Source of the DNA: Branchiostoma belcheri
Taxonomy: Eukaryota; Chordata; Leptocardii; Amphioxiformes; Branchiostomatidae
Direction: 5' to 3'
Length of the DNA: 64,000 nucleotides
Assembly (NCBI RefSeq): GCF_001625305.1
Contig: NW_017804420.1
Span: forward strand, 568,884 to 632,883
The notes under the pieces: model-generated
What the model was told of the DNA's origin: nothing
Database searches by the model: none
What the model saw: only the letters and a program-made list of their open reading frames with translations
Program-made: the position numbers and the translations under genes
Shown: in pieces, positions 31,213 to 42,970 of the stretch
Layout of the letters: every line of letters begins with the position of its first letter
How positions within the stretch are numbered: the stretch's first letter is position 1

Positions 31213-32245
31213 CACCTAGTTTTGACTGCGTGTCAAGGACGTCACCAAGCGGATTCCAATAGTACTGCAACATAAGCTAAGGCTACAACAATGCATATTG
31301 TCGGGTATTTCCAGGTACAATTTTAGTGTTTGTCCATATAGCCAATGCTAACTAGCAACATGTACATGTACCTTACTTGAATGAAGCAGTCATAAACTGC
31401 CATTTTACTGACTGCTGAAGCTTAGACAAAACGTTTAAAACATCTACATCAGGATATTTTCAAGTTACAAGATTGCATATAACGTAACCCTGATCATCTA
31501 GGAATATTACAAAGTAGAAAGTAAACAGTCATCAATATAGAGTCAGCAACTTACCACTCCAAAATTGCAACATGATAATACTGCCAATATACGGCCTACA
31601 TTGGATATTTAAGAGCGACTTCTACATGTAGGAGTCAATTAAATAATTGCTGTAGCTCGAATTCAGCTTCATGATAGCTACACTGTACACACTCATTGGT
31701 TAATTAAAGTTACGTTGGCAAATCAACACATAGCGACGTTTGGTACGTAATTGAATGCTGATTGGCCAGAGGCAATGGAAAACTAGCTAATCAGAGTAGA
31801 CATTGGAAATCTAATGTTGATAACAACAATGTCAAACAATGTTTAGCTCAGTGGTACACTTGAAGTCTTATTCCACGGGGCAAATGTTTTTCTAATACTG
31901 ATTGGTTATATTTATCGAGACTGGACCAATCATCATCCACATTACGAAGTTCGTACCGTTAGGTGCAGTTCTAGTTAATTCCGCTGAGTAATACTGGCGC
32001 CCTTTGCACTGCAGCGAGTTTGAAAATAATCATACACCTTTAATGCAGCATTGATATGAAGATTAAATGTATTGACTAACAGGCAGATGAAAATAGGCTT
32101 ATATTTCTTCAACGTCTTCTTGTTTCACAAAACAGTCTTAGAATGTTGTCGTGGTAGTCCTTCAGAACGTGATAATTTACATGAAATGCGCATTCCCCCA
32201 CTTACATGTATCATTATCCGATAACATATTCCTTTATGTTTAAAG
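31213..32245. other. No gene recognised
   Basis: No long ORF, RNA gene or repeat shared with the rest of the window was found. Base composition is mixed, with CATGTACATGTA-type words common throughout this genome. Confidence 0.4.
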
Positions 32246-32530
32246 TTAAAACTTTAGATCCAACACAAAAAGTTCTCTCACCTAGAGCTTTCGACCAGTC
32301 ATTCTGGTCTTCCTCAGTAGACTGACCCAGTGAGGCTTGTCACGTGGCTTCTTTGACGTGTGACGTCAACACTGGGTCAAAGGTATCTGGTAGACGATGT
32401 GGTCCCCGTCGCGGTTAAGTGAAGGGTGATGGGCCCTGATGTAAATAGCCTCTTTCACTCCTCTCAGCAATGGCCAAGAGACCGTCAAACAGCTCCCCAA
32501 GCGCTCAAGGTTATACTGCAGGCATATGTA
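32246..32530 (-). mobile_element. Penelope-like retroelement 3' end fragment
   Basis: The reverse strand encodes LLRGVKEAIYIRAHHPSLNR DGD and a stop. This resembles the C-terminus of the GIY-YIG endonuclease region of Penelope-like elements (KEAI.IR...P.LNRD.G). The stop is followed by CACGTGAC-rich sequence and a CTGAGGA-hairpin-GAAA motif. It is truncated upstream. Related terminal pieces without ORF lie at 42251-42437 and 42971-43213. Confidence 0.65.
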
Positions 32531-33091
32531 ACACACACAGGCTCACAGCTTAAAGCATTTTGAAGCAGAATTGGATGCTGTTGATCAACAAAAAAAGACA
32601 CACCGTTGCATTTGCGTTTGTAACGTCTTCTTGTTCAGTGCTTTCGTGCTTTATAACACTGATAAGGATTGAGTTGAATTGATTTGATTCGAAATGGCAA
32701 AGTTTGAATCAGGCAGCGGCTTTCAGCTTAAGATTGAGATTTAGAATTTAAGGCATTAGTGATAATGTGTTCCTCTTTCACATGCATGTACATGAGTTAC
32801 TATGCGGCTTGTACAATGCCATACAGAATCTCTGTAAGACCGTTAATCATAGTAACTAACCTTACAAATAATCTGTGTGGCATTGCAAGAGAGAAGAGCA
32901 AATCTAGCGGAAATACTCTGCGGATTTTCAAGATTTAAAATCCATTTCCCTACTTGAAAAGAGGATTTTTGGATTAAGAAAACTGCTGCAGACTGATATT
33001 TTCCACGTAATCATACAGGAAATGAGGAATGTTTTAAAAAACATCGTACAAGGTTTGAGCAGATGTGGAAAACCAATCTATCTGTCTTTAT

Positions 33092-33604
33092 TACCTTCGT
33101 CAGAAGGCTATGTGTTTAGGTACACCATACATAGGGGTTGCTGATTTTTTTTCAATCGGTTAAAACTTGGGGTGTGGTGCATGTATCTTTATGATATTTG
33201 GTAGGTAGGATGAAGTTGGGAAAAAGAAGGTCAAGATCAATTTTAGGTACTCTAGCGATTTTGTAAGCTACGTAAGCCAAAGTTACGTTAATAATGGATA
33301 TGTAGGGACGTATTTTTTATAGTGTCAACCGGAACGATGAGATAGGTATTTCTATGTGCGCTCTCGCTATTGATATTAATTTGGCGTAACTGTTCTTTTT
33401 AAAGCTGAATTCATTTTTAATTGTTAGTGAATGTGTAAGGGTTGATTACGTCACAATAAGCATCGTGACTATGTTGGAAAATGTCCATACTCGTGTAACG
33501 TGTGTTTCTGTACAAATCCTTTGGTTCACATACCAGCAAAGTAAAAGTCAAACCGTATACAGCAGCATATTCCTGATAACCCAGGGCCATACATGACGAA
33601 GGTA
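33092..33604. mobile_element. TACCTTCG-ended element (about 513 bp)
   Basis: The left end TTACCTTCGTCAGAAGGCTA and right end CATGACGAAGGTA are inverted. The interior includes GGTTAAAACTTGGGGTGTGG. I recall related ACCTTCG repeats from several marine invertebrates. No ORF. Confidence 0.55.
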
Positions 33605-33713
33605 TATGAAGTCATCGACCTCTTGTTTTGCATGGGTTATGCTGGTGTAGCCCAGCCGGGCTCTGAAGTCGGGAGGGCACTGACCGTCGTGGTCATAATT
33701 AGGACCGCTTTTA

Positions 33714-34180
33714 GGCTATGTTGATTTCATTATATGGATGACATCCTCTGCTAACCCCAAAACTGATGCGAGCGTACGAATAAAAAGAGTTTGGCAAAAA
33801 AGGTTTTGCCTTCATTATGGAATCTACGTGGTCATCAGGGTGGTCATGGAGGTTGAACAAATGACTAAACACACAGAGTTCGGCATGGCGAATAATAACA
33901 GACTTTTCATTTTTATTTCTTCAAAATTTCTTCTTTTCCTTTGGAATTGATTTTGGCATTCTACGACATTAGTATCGTTTTACGATATATATGCATACAA
34001 GTGTGTAACATATTTTGCATATAAGTGTCTACACGTGTCTAACATATTTTGCCTTTTTTTCCCATTCTGCAGCTGTGCTGTACGATTTACAGTGTGGCTG
34101 GAAACTTGTATTTTTGGAAACGGACAAAAATTCATGCGAGCCTGGATGTTACCCAAACAAATAATCAAATCAACATGGCC
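33714..34180. mobile_element. GGCC-ended foldback, subfamily C (467 bp)
   Basis: The ends GGCTATGTTGATTTCATTAT and ATAATCAAATCAACATGGCC are inverted; ATGGATGACATCC follows inward. Exact TTA duplications lie at 33711-33713 and 34181-34183. Confidence 0.85.
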
Positions 34181-34969
34181 TTACATTTAGAAAAAATCCT
34201 TAGCGCTGACGCTCAGTGGCTGTAGGATACCGGGGTGTCAGACAGGCGGCCGCCGCGAAGCAAATCTACCGACCCAAGCTTTGCGGATAGGTAAGATCAT
34301 TTTTCAGTCCCTTTTCGTCACCGTTGAGGAAGGATATCTACCCAAAGCAATAGCAAATCTTTCACAATAGGCGCTCTATTATATGGCAGATGTTTTTTTG
34401 ATGGTGTGACCGTGTGTTTTTGTGCCGTCAACGATAAATGTTAGATATATAGCAAACTGTCACCGTCGAGAAATAATATTTACTCAAAGCAGTAGCAAAT
34501 CTTTTGGTGGTGCGCTGTTATACGGCAGTTTTCGTTTTGAATGGCGTGTTTTTTTTTACCCTCAAGAAATACTAGGTATAAAGCAAAATGTTACACTTCC
34601 AATTAATCCATATTAGGTGGTTGCCTTACATTGTGGGAGTTATTGCATTTAAATATGTAATGGGGTAAAATAACTCCAAAGTAGGTACATAATCGTATTA
34701 TTGTATGGCTTTTGGAAGATTGTTTACACGTGATACTTTTCAGAACAGGTTTTTTCCCTTTTGCTATTAATAGCTGCAAAAATCCCTGCAACTCTTCGTG
34801 AATAAAATCAGGTGAATAGATTAGATGGATAGAATATGTGTCTTCACGAAGACACCGGTTTTATTTACATCTGCTCACTTCATGTTAAACTCTTGACTGA
34901 AAAATGGTCGCGCACTGGTCCAGGAAATGGAAACGTGTCTTGAAGCCATGTACAGTCGTCCTGTTGTTT

Positions 34970-35215
34970 CCAAGTGTCATTGCCCTGCATTCCGTAGGTT
35001 GTGAGTTCGAACCCCGGCCGAGTCATACCAAAGACATTAAAAATGGTGCATACTGCTTTCTGTGCCCAGCACTAAGCATTTGGGAAAGAGTATGGGAGTT
35101 AAACACGCACCACTACCGGTGGACTAGCCCCCCGTTGTATTGCACCACTGCGTGGTCCAAGGGCTACAGAAACGGATATGTGGGCCGCCCTATGCACCAT
35201 ATGTAGGTGCGGGAA
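34970..35215 (+). mobile_element. tRNA-derived SINE (family 3)
   Basis: B-box-like GAGTTCGAACCCCGG is followed by GTCATACCAAAGACATTAAA, ACTGCTTTCTGTGCCCAGCA and ACACGCACCACTACC, a SINE body I recall from many marine invertebrates. Confidence 0.65.
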
Positions 35216-35278
35216 GGAACTTTTGATGTTAACTTACTCTTATACGTACAGAAGAAGTAATAGAAAGGTATATCACCA

Positions 35279-35662
35279 TGCATTCGGCGCAACACACGAG
35301 CTTCTGTATTTATACAGCCGGTGTGACTTCCTTTCAACGTAACACACCAGCTTCTCTGTATAGTTGATATAACCGCCCTTCGGCGTGTAACACACCAGCT
35401 TGTGTATCTGTATAGCCGGTATATAACCGGTATAACCGCCCTTCGGCGTGTAACACACCAGCTTTTGTACTGTATAGCCGGTATACCGGTACCGCCCTTC
35501 GGCGTGTAACACACCAGCTTTTGTATCTGCTGTACAGCCGTCATAACCGCCCTTCGGCATAACGCACCAGCTTCTGTATCTGTATAGCCGCCCTTCGCCG
35601 TAACACACCAGCTTCTGTATCTGTAGAGTTGATATAACCGTCCCTTGGCGTAACACACCAGC
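35279..35662 (-). repeat. Tandem array of a LINE 3' tail (about 8 units, 42-62 bp)
   Basis: Units of the form TTCTGTATCTGTATAGCCGG + TATAACCGCCCTTCGGCGTA + ACACACCAGC repeat about eight times. The right edge continues as CAGCTACGCAGGCACAGG, the next piece of the LINE 3' UTR seen at 37627 and 48920. Minus-strand ORFs through the array are by-products. Confidence 0.9.
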
Positions 35663-36159
35663 TACGCAGGCACAGGGCGGCCCGTCAGTTATTTTGTAAG
35701 ATACAAACTACGCCAATCACCTGCATTATTAATGACGAATATTACACTGAGAATTCTTGAGGAAGCGTGGGTCGCAAGGCCATCTAAAGTAAATTGGACA
35801 TCAAAAGGACATGGCCGTCCAACAATTTGTACACCACGCTGTCAGCGAAATGGTTTCCTGTTGGAGAGGTTTTATAACGGGCGTCATGCCGGGAGCAATT
35901 CACTCTGGTATTTGTTCTCTTAATTGAAATTTTTCATGGTGATGAAAAACGTGATAGTTTGCACGTAAGCTATGCGTGCATTGCATGGACACGTCATTGA
36001 CATAATGAGCATGGACTTCTAAACATGTAAACACTCAAGTGAATACAAGGAAGTGTAACCCCACGCACATAGTTGTAAGTCCATATAAGCTGCTAGGGGG
36101 ACCAAACCCACACCACTTATTACTGACAGGAAAAGCTATCCGCCACTCAAAAATCAAGA

Positions 36160-36425
36160 CCATAGCATGTCCAGGACAAAAGATACAAAAACCGGAAGTT
36201 CTGCTGCAGTACCAAGGTCAGCAACCAGGAGGCCCAAAATCGACCCTGGCCTTTGCCTACCCAACACCTACCCACATACCAAATATCACTACAATCCATC
36301 CAAAGGTTCAAAAGTTATGCTGGCCGTAAATGTCCGTAAGCACAAATACACAGACATGCAGACACACACACAGACAAACAGGCAGACACGCCTAAAACAG
36401 TACCTCCATTTTTCATGGAGGTAAA
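36160..36425 (+). repeat. Dispersed repeat ending in (ACAGACA)n
   Basis: AAGTTCTGCTGCAGTACCAA through CAAAAGTTATGCTGGCCGTA and an ACACAGACA-rich end. A short relative (GTTGTGCTGCAGAACCAAGG) is at 42023-42060. Confidence 0.55.
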
Positions 36426-36479
36426 TACACCGGATGAGGAAATCTGTCTGATATTGACATTTACTGCCATTTCTTGGCA

Positions 36480-36562
36480 CATTACATTTTAAGTCGGCCG
36501 GGAAGTAAGATCGGCTGTGGTTGGCTGGTGTTCGGCGAGGTCGGCTACTGTTCGCCGAATGT
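36480..36562 (+). repeat. GGTTGGCTGGTGTTCGGCGA repeat family, copy 1
   Basis: The words GGCTGTGGTTGGCTGGTG and CCGAATGTTTCAAA recur at 40540-40690, 51000-51060, 58610-58960 and partly 61070-61120, with inverted CCGAAC partners, suggesting a degenerate foldback family. Confidence 0.5.
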
Positions 36563-37626
36563 TTCAAAAGCTGAACGTCTTCTTGTTAGTAGTAGAACTC
36601 AGTGACATTTCCACTGTAAAGGTTTCTCTGAGTCCACTCGATCCCTAGCTTGAACGCACCACATATCACATGTCAATAGCACTTAACTCTATGAAATAAA
36701 GACTAAGCTTTAACTTCCAACACTTAGATTACAGAATTGGGACTTACCCCAAATTTTTACCCCGTGCATGCTAAGCATTTAACTCGATTTCCTCTCTTAC
36801 TTTCGTCAGATAAGACACCGAAAATGCTATATAGAGAGTCATCGGTCAGTTCTTCACATGTATGGGTCATCTGCTGTCTTCTGATGTTTTATTATCTAGT
36901 GAAGATCCACTTAAGACCCTGAAGGACAAGTTGGGATCGGGTTTTGTTCCAGGAAAAGAAGCACGCGGACCATTACATGCAGAACGTGCCTGTAAGCGCA
37001 TCGGGGTGACCTGGATACACACACGGAGTCACGTTGTACACGTTTCTATAACCAAACAGGGATTTCCGTTATAGCGTAAAACCTGTCAAATCAATCAGCA
37101 TTTTAACCTTTGAGTCGTGTATACAACGGTGTGGCACCACAGAAGAATGTGTAATGTGTTCAGCTATATAAGGGGGTATGTCAAATAATGTTTTCCGTGG
37201 TTCCCAGTTGAAAACAGCTTCTGTGCCCTGCATGTGAAAGCGATTCACATGAGCAAACGAAAATGTCTAGAACGTATGTGTGTGTGGGCGTACCGTTCAG
37301 CAGTGTTGATAAAACGTTGTGGAGAGAAAGAACGTCGTTCCGGGCACATGAAGAGTGGACTCCGTTCTTCTACAGGATAGGCCTATTAGTAAGTGACTTT
37401 AAGCAACGGGTCAAAGGTGGTTGGAAGTCGGTATCGTCCCCCAACCAGGTTCAAAGTTGATTGACCCTTTCGACATAGTTTCTTTCACTTTCTTCACCAA
37501 ATAATCCTGTTCAATGTTCCCGAAAAGGAGCGGCAAAATGTTCTCTCAGCGCGGACCAACTCCGCGGTATGTTACCTGTCTTTCTGGTCAATTTCCAATC
37601 TATCCAGCCGCTTCCCGAAGCCTGTT

Positions 37627-37745
37627 GGTAGATGTATCTGTATCTGTATAGCCGGTATAACCGCCCTTAGGCGTAACACACCAGCTTTACAGGCACGCGG
37701 CGCGGCGGCAGCTAGCTGTATATCACACCGAACGACTTGTTACAC
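37627..37745 (-). mobile_element. 5'-truncated LINE 3' end, minus strand
   Basis: The reverse strand runs from the last codons of the LINE ORF (GTAACAAGTCGTTCGGTGTGA) through the GC-rich 3' UTR to the AGCTGGTGTGTTACGCC tail and (AGATAC)n, collinear with 48860-48980. Confidence 0.8.
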
Positions 37746-39556
37746 TCAATCTTTGCACATTTGACTGTAGGAGTTATTTAAAGCTTTCTAGTGATGATGC
37801 CCCAACTGTGCTCGGTGGCAACGAGTACCACTCTACGATAGTTCTGGGGAAATACGAGTTTTTGAATACCTCAATTCTTGGTTGATAACTCTGATATTTG
37901 AAGGCATGACTGTTTCTTGTTCTTTTCTGGGCTGGTATCAAATACTTAGTGGTTGGTACATAAAATATATAATATAATAGATGCTAAAAGATCAGAGTTT
38001 TGCCCAGGCGCCGTACATTCTGCCGACGCGCTGCCCAAACCTACCGTGAAAAGGGCTGGTAGAAAGTTTGATGAGTCCATTCTTGCTGTGTTAGAACAAA
38101 GTTAATTCCCTCCCCAACGTGTTGATTGAATGTGAAGAACGATAGATCATGTTATAATGACATCTCTCCCCCGATCGATAATACTTTAACCTGTAGCCTC
38201 ACTAGACGTAGCCTGACTATCGATCCAGAAGGTTCCATTCAGGACAGCGCTCTCTGCCATCCCTTGGGTAGATTTGTTTAGTGGCGTTAAAATGCCCCGT
38301 GCCCTAACCTTGTCAAATATGTCGCGAGAAATATTGAGGAGCCAAACTAATTTAACAAGATATCAGACATGTCATTCGTCTGTGAAGAAGTTTTTTTTTA
38401 ATGTCTTGTTCCATTAATTTTTCCACTGGCTCTCTGGAAACAGGCAAGCATGTAGTAGGCAATTAGTAGTAAGACAATAGATGAGATAAACTTTTCTGGG
38501 ACCTTTGACCTAAATTCCTACGGATGGCACCAAATTTGGCTCCCTTTTAGAGACTCTTAAAGTTACAGAAATCAGAAATAACTAAAACGAACAGTCGCAA
38601 ACCATGTACCAGCTACACTCATATGTATGTATTTTGTACCATGTATATGTAAAATATGTGTATATATTTGTTTTGAACTTATACCATAGCTAGGTAAACT
38701 GTATCTTTGTCATATGTTTTGTCAGACCGTTATCTCTTTCTCTCATGACCAATGAAAATCGGCCATTAGGTTGATTTGAGCTTCCCATGAGTAAACTATG
38801 TTTCAAACAGGTAGTGGATGGTACCTGGAACGTCTGACCGTTTCCAAAATCATATCCAGTTGCATAAGTAACTGTCTTTTGGCGTATCTTATTACCTGGG
38901 CAGACACCACATTTGCGTTGCGCAGTACAGTGCCTAGTTAATACCTTTGAAAATCCTTTTTTCTCTTGAAAGTTTTGGTCCATTTTGAAGGCACAGATAG
39001 GGTCTAAACTTTCCTACATTGGTCAAGTTTTGTTTATTTCAGCAGTTTAGTGGGCGTAGTGAGAGATGTGAGTGGTTAGGTCTTGTCTGGCCAGGCGGAT
39101 GGATACCATGGAAAATGTAGCCGGTCAAAGTTGAGGTTTTGTTACTATCATCAGCTGTGGCGGGAATTTGAGGTGGTCGACCCCCTGTTTCCTTTCTATT
39201 TTTGGAAATCAGACCCTTGTTGCTACCTGGTGCAGAAAAAATTTTGGGATTTAAGTATGGGCAAGTACTTTCATGAGGACTTCTTATAGTGTATTTAAGC
39301 ATGTGTTCCTATGGACAAATCTAATAGTACTGTCTGCCCCATATAATGGTTCAAACAAACTCACCGGAAGCAAGACCTTCATGTACAGACGCAGCATCCG
39401 GGACTGGCTGATTCTGTTACACACTGTGAGACAGCGATGACTAGGGATGTGCATGATATCTAATCACAGTATAACTACGTTCAGACGACACCGAGATGAA
39501 CTTCCCACTTATCTTTGCAATACCTTTACAGGATATTAATTTATTGTCATATATAA
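37746..39556. other. No gene recognised
   Basis: Contains dispersed repeat R3 at about 38810-38940 and short unsupported ORFs only. The 97-codon minus-strand ORF at 38690-38983 crosses R3 and is not taken as a gene. Confidence 0.4.
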
Positions 39557-39983
39557 GGCCACACCGACTTAATTTTATGGATGACATCCGCGCGCGCATT
39601 GATTTTCGCCTGTCCTCAAAAAAAAATCACGTCCTCCAAGGCTTTGGCCTGGCTCTAGGCCTGGGTAGTCCATGGTAGTTAGCAACAATGCAGAGCCGAT
39701 GGTAACTCTGGAGGACGGCACCCAGGCTACCGAAGCTCCACGACTCAAAAACTCAGTTACATACGTACAGTGCCGATTCATAAACTCCGCAAAAAAGCCA
39801 GCATGTGTCGGCCTGTCGTATACGTCGCTATGTACTGCTGGAAATTCACAATACTAGTACCAGCTTTGTATTCCTGTGGTTTAGTAACATTTTTTTTTTG
39901 GCCGGAATTTTTTTTATTCGCCCGCGCGCACTAGTTTGGGGGTTTTCAGAGGATGTCATCCATAAAATTAAGTCGGTGTGGCC
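39557..39983. mobile_element. GGCC-ended foldback, subfamily B (427 bp)
   Basis: The ends GGCCACACCGACTTAATTTT and AAAATTAAGTCGGTGTGGCC are inverted; ATGGATGACATCCGCGCGCG follows inward. Exact TAA duplications lie at 39554-39556 and 39984-39986. It is closely similar to 59759-60175. Confidence 0.9.
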
Positions 39984-40489
39984 TAAGGAAGTGGGAAGGA
40001 TTCTTAGAAATGAGGCCACCACGGAGATCTAAGACTCGCACAGTGCGTGGGACAAAACGTGATTGAAGTGTGGCGGCATTAAGGTGGCAGAACACAGTTT
40101 TCGCCCTATGGGGATTCCTATAGTTAAGCACCCCGAGGTGACTCACTTCGACGCGGTAAAAATTATAGTAGGGTGCACTAGAGAATCACGGCCAACTAAG
40201 ATGTTGAAATGTACACTATATTCTACAAAATAACTGAAAACCAAATAACATAATGACGACCACTTTGATTTGGCCCTCTACCGGGGTCAACGGAACCGTA
40301 GCCGGCTCACCCCGGAACGCGGTTGCGTAATGCCGCGCATTTATACACGAACAGGGAAATCTTCACAATCCAAATCATACGGTGTACAAGCCGATACATT
40401 TCTATACCAGTTCACTCATGGCTACCTCTCACATAAGTCGCTCTAGCCAGGATGCAAGAGGTTTGTCTGCACTACTTTGACCCGCGTCA

Positions 40490-40700
40490 CACATCACAGA
40501 ACATGGCCTCACGAACAATGCCGAACTCCCCCCAACCATGCACGATTGGGAGGAGGTTGGGAGCAAGTCGGCTGTGGTTGGCTGGTGTTCGGCGAGGTTG
40601 GCTACTGTATTGCTGCGCCAGCCGAATGTTTCAAACATTCGGGAGTGGACGGGGAGGTTGGGCCATGGTTGTGGACTGGTTGGCTGGTGGTTGTGAGTAG
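40490..40700. repeat. GGTTGGCTGGTGTTCGGCGA repeat family, larger copy
   Basis: Contains CCGAACTCCCCCCAACCATG, GGCTGGTGTTCGGCGAGGTT, CAGCCGAATGTTTCAAACAT and GGTTGGCTGGTGG. Inverted halves suggest a decayed foldback. The ORFs on both strands are shadows. Confidence 0.5.
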
Positions 40701-41394
40701 GCCTAGGACAGCAGTGGTTGAAGCGTTGTTGGTAGTCAAATTCTCGAGGTCCTCGATCGCGAAGGAGTTTGAAGATTCAGTTTTCAAGCCCTGAGACTAT
40801 TTTTTACACCTTTAATGTTGAAAAGCTTCGCATCACTATCAGCTGCAGATGTCTGGATTTGTGCAACTTGGAAATGCCTCTGTTATAGCCTCCAAAGCAT
40901 GTAAAAAACTGGAGGTTTGGGGGGTCTTCATGGTCTTTGGGAGCTTTTATGGCCTTTTATGTGCTACTTTCTGATTGCATATAGACAACATAGCCGGCCT
41001 GGTTGAAATACCCCCGTTTTTTTGCTATATCAGAAAACAGCCGAAGACCACCAAAGTTCTATAAGCCTGCTATGGAGGCTAGCTCTGTTACACATAGCCA
41101 AAAATATCCCACCACTCTCTTGATATGCAATATCCGTATCCTATAGGAGCGAGGGTGCTTTTCAAGGCTCGTCAGAGTGCGTGGCGGTCCCACACAGGGA
41201 GGTGTTTGATGTAAAAATGAGCTCATTAAGCAGGAACCACGCGGCACGGCTAAATCTGACGGGCGCCCTGAAGAGTGAACTGAGATGACCCGACATCTCC
41301 CAACGTGAGGCCGCACACAGGAGCACGAATGTATCCAGAACCGTGCACATTTAGAGCTATGCCGGAATGGGTTGGGGATAGTTAGGCCATGTTG

Positions 41395-41779
41395 ATTTGA
41401 TTATATGGATGACATCCGCGCGCGCATGAATTTTCGGCCGTTTCCAAAAAAAAAGTTTTCAACCATACTGTAAGTCGTACAAAACAGTTGCAAAATGAAC
41501 AAAAATATACCATAAGTTACAAAAAAATTAATAAAAACTATACCAATGTCGTAGAATGCCAAAATCAAACGAAAAAAGACGAAATTGTAAAGAAATGAAC
41601 TTGAAGACTATATTATTCGCCAAACCATATTCTGTGCAATTTGCTCAACCCTCATGACCACGTAGATTTCATAATGAAAAGAACTTTTTTTTTTGGCAAA
41701 ACTTTTTTTTTATTCGCACGCGCGCATCAGTTTCGGGGCTCCCGGAGGATGTCATCCATATAATCAAATCAACATGGCC
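41395..41779. mobile_element. GGCC-ended foldback, subfamily C (385 bp)
   Basis: The ends GGCCATGTTGATTTGATTAT and ATAATCAAATCAACATGGCC are perfectly inverted over 20 bp, with ATGGATGACATCCGCGCGCG and its mirror following. The flanks are TTA and TAA, so the 3-bp duplication is not exact here. Confidence 0.88.
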
Positions 41780-41889
41780 TAAATAACCAAATGAATCAAG
41801 GAACCACCCCTACTCTTCTCGACTGTGTTTACGGCAGTGACAGTGGGTGTCACTGGAAGACAGAAGAAAATGTCCAGACTATGCATGGT

Positions 41890-41909
41890 NNNNNNNNNNN
41901 NNNNNNNNN
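41890..41909. other. Assembly gap (20 N)
   Basis: Twenty consecutive N; the fixed length suggests a placeholder of unknown size. Confidence 1.
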
Positions 41910-42059
41910 TTAGGATCAGGCACTGTACTTCTGGATAAGTCCCTGCGTATCAAAGACTGTCGATTTACCCGCAGGCACGGTTCTGAACAGGCGTGGTCTA
42001 TCCAGTGATTAAAAAAAAAGACAGAAGTTGTGCTGCAGAACCAAGGTCAGCTACCAGAT

Positions 42060-42540
42060 GAAAACCAAGCAGATGTCAGGAGGGAAAAACTGACCGAATG
42101 ACGCAATTCATTACCGTACGTGACCACTAAAAAAACTATTTCAAAATATCTATTCTCTGTTAGAAAGACTTCATGATACGAACACAACTGTGCATCAATT
42201 TCAGTCTTATTAGCATAAGTCCAATTCAGGCCACCTAAGGTAACCAATTATGAAAACCTTAAACTGTTCTCCAACTCAAAATTTGACTCACCAGAAATTT
42301 TCGACTGAATCACTCAGTCTTCTTCAGCTATCTGACCCAAATGCTGTGGACACGTGATTTTTCCCACGTGTGACGTCAGCAAAGGGTCAAAGGTTGTCTG
42401 AAGTCGATATCGCCCCCGTCCCGGTTGGTAACCAACCAAGGTAACCAATTATTTGAGTCACACATCATCTTCACACTCACACCACCCAACCAGTTATTCC
42501 CGTCTTGGCTCCCGACCAACTTTTTCAAAAGCGTTTCTTG
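42060..42540 (+). repeat. Dispersed repeat R2, copy split by a nested insertion
   Basis: 42060-42250 and 42438-42540 together match the intact copy at 10744-11045. AAGGTAACCAATTA occurs at 42237-42250 and again at 42438-42451. Confidence 0.75.
42251..42437 (-). mobile_element. Penelope-like terminal fragment inserted in R2 (187 bp, 14-bp TSD)
   Basis: The insert carries AACTGTTCTCCAACTCAAAA, a CTGAAGA-hairpin-GAAA motif on the minus strand and ACGTGTGACGTCAGCAAAGG + GTCAAAGG, matching 42971-43137 and, more distantly, 32246-32420. The exact 14-bp flanking duplication marks it as an insertion. Confidence 0.75.
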
Positions 42541-42970
42541 TTTGTTCTGATGACTTTATGAATAATTCGTCTCATATCGTTCGTTTCACACACGTTTATT
42601 CTCGCGACAGTTAATTATGGGATTAAAACGGTGCGCAGACATAATACTTTCCACTCTATTGGATGAAGAAATTAGTACATTCAGTAAAGTTTTATCAGCA
42701 AGTGACAGACTTTGAATAGACGGTGAGTTTTGATGATTAGATTTATCTCATAATTACCTGGTAGTTAGATTTTACCATCGCACCATCATTGAAGTAGTAG
42801 AGGGGCAAGAACTGTCGTAAAACCTAGCTGGCTTGCAGTCCCGTTTTAAAGCACGGTAACATTCGTCGTGATTCAGTCGTACGATTTTTGATGCCGTAAG
42901 ATTTTCAAGCAGACTGTGAGAGAACCAACCGCGCTGCCAAGCCAACAAGGATAAGCTGGTTGTACAAAAT

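Noticed and set aside
35164-35658. 164- and 127-codon minus-strand ORFs
   Set aside because: They read through the LINE-tail array and only repeat one short peptide.
35279-35662. CRISPR-like array
   Set aside because: Units are directly adjacent with no unique spacers, the context is eukaryotic, and the unit is a LINE tail.
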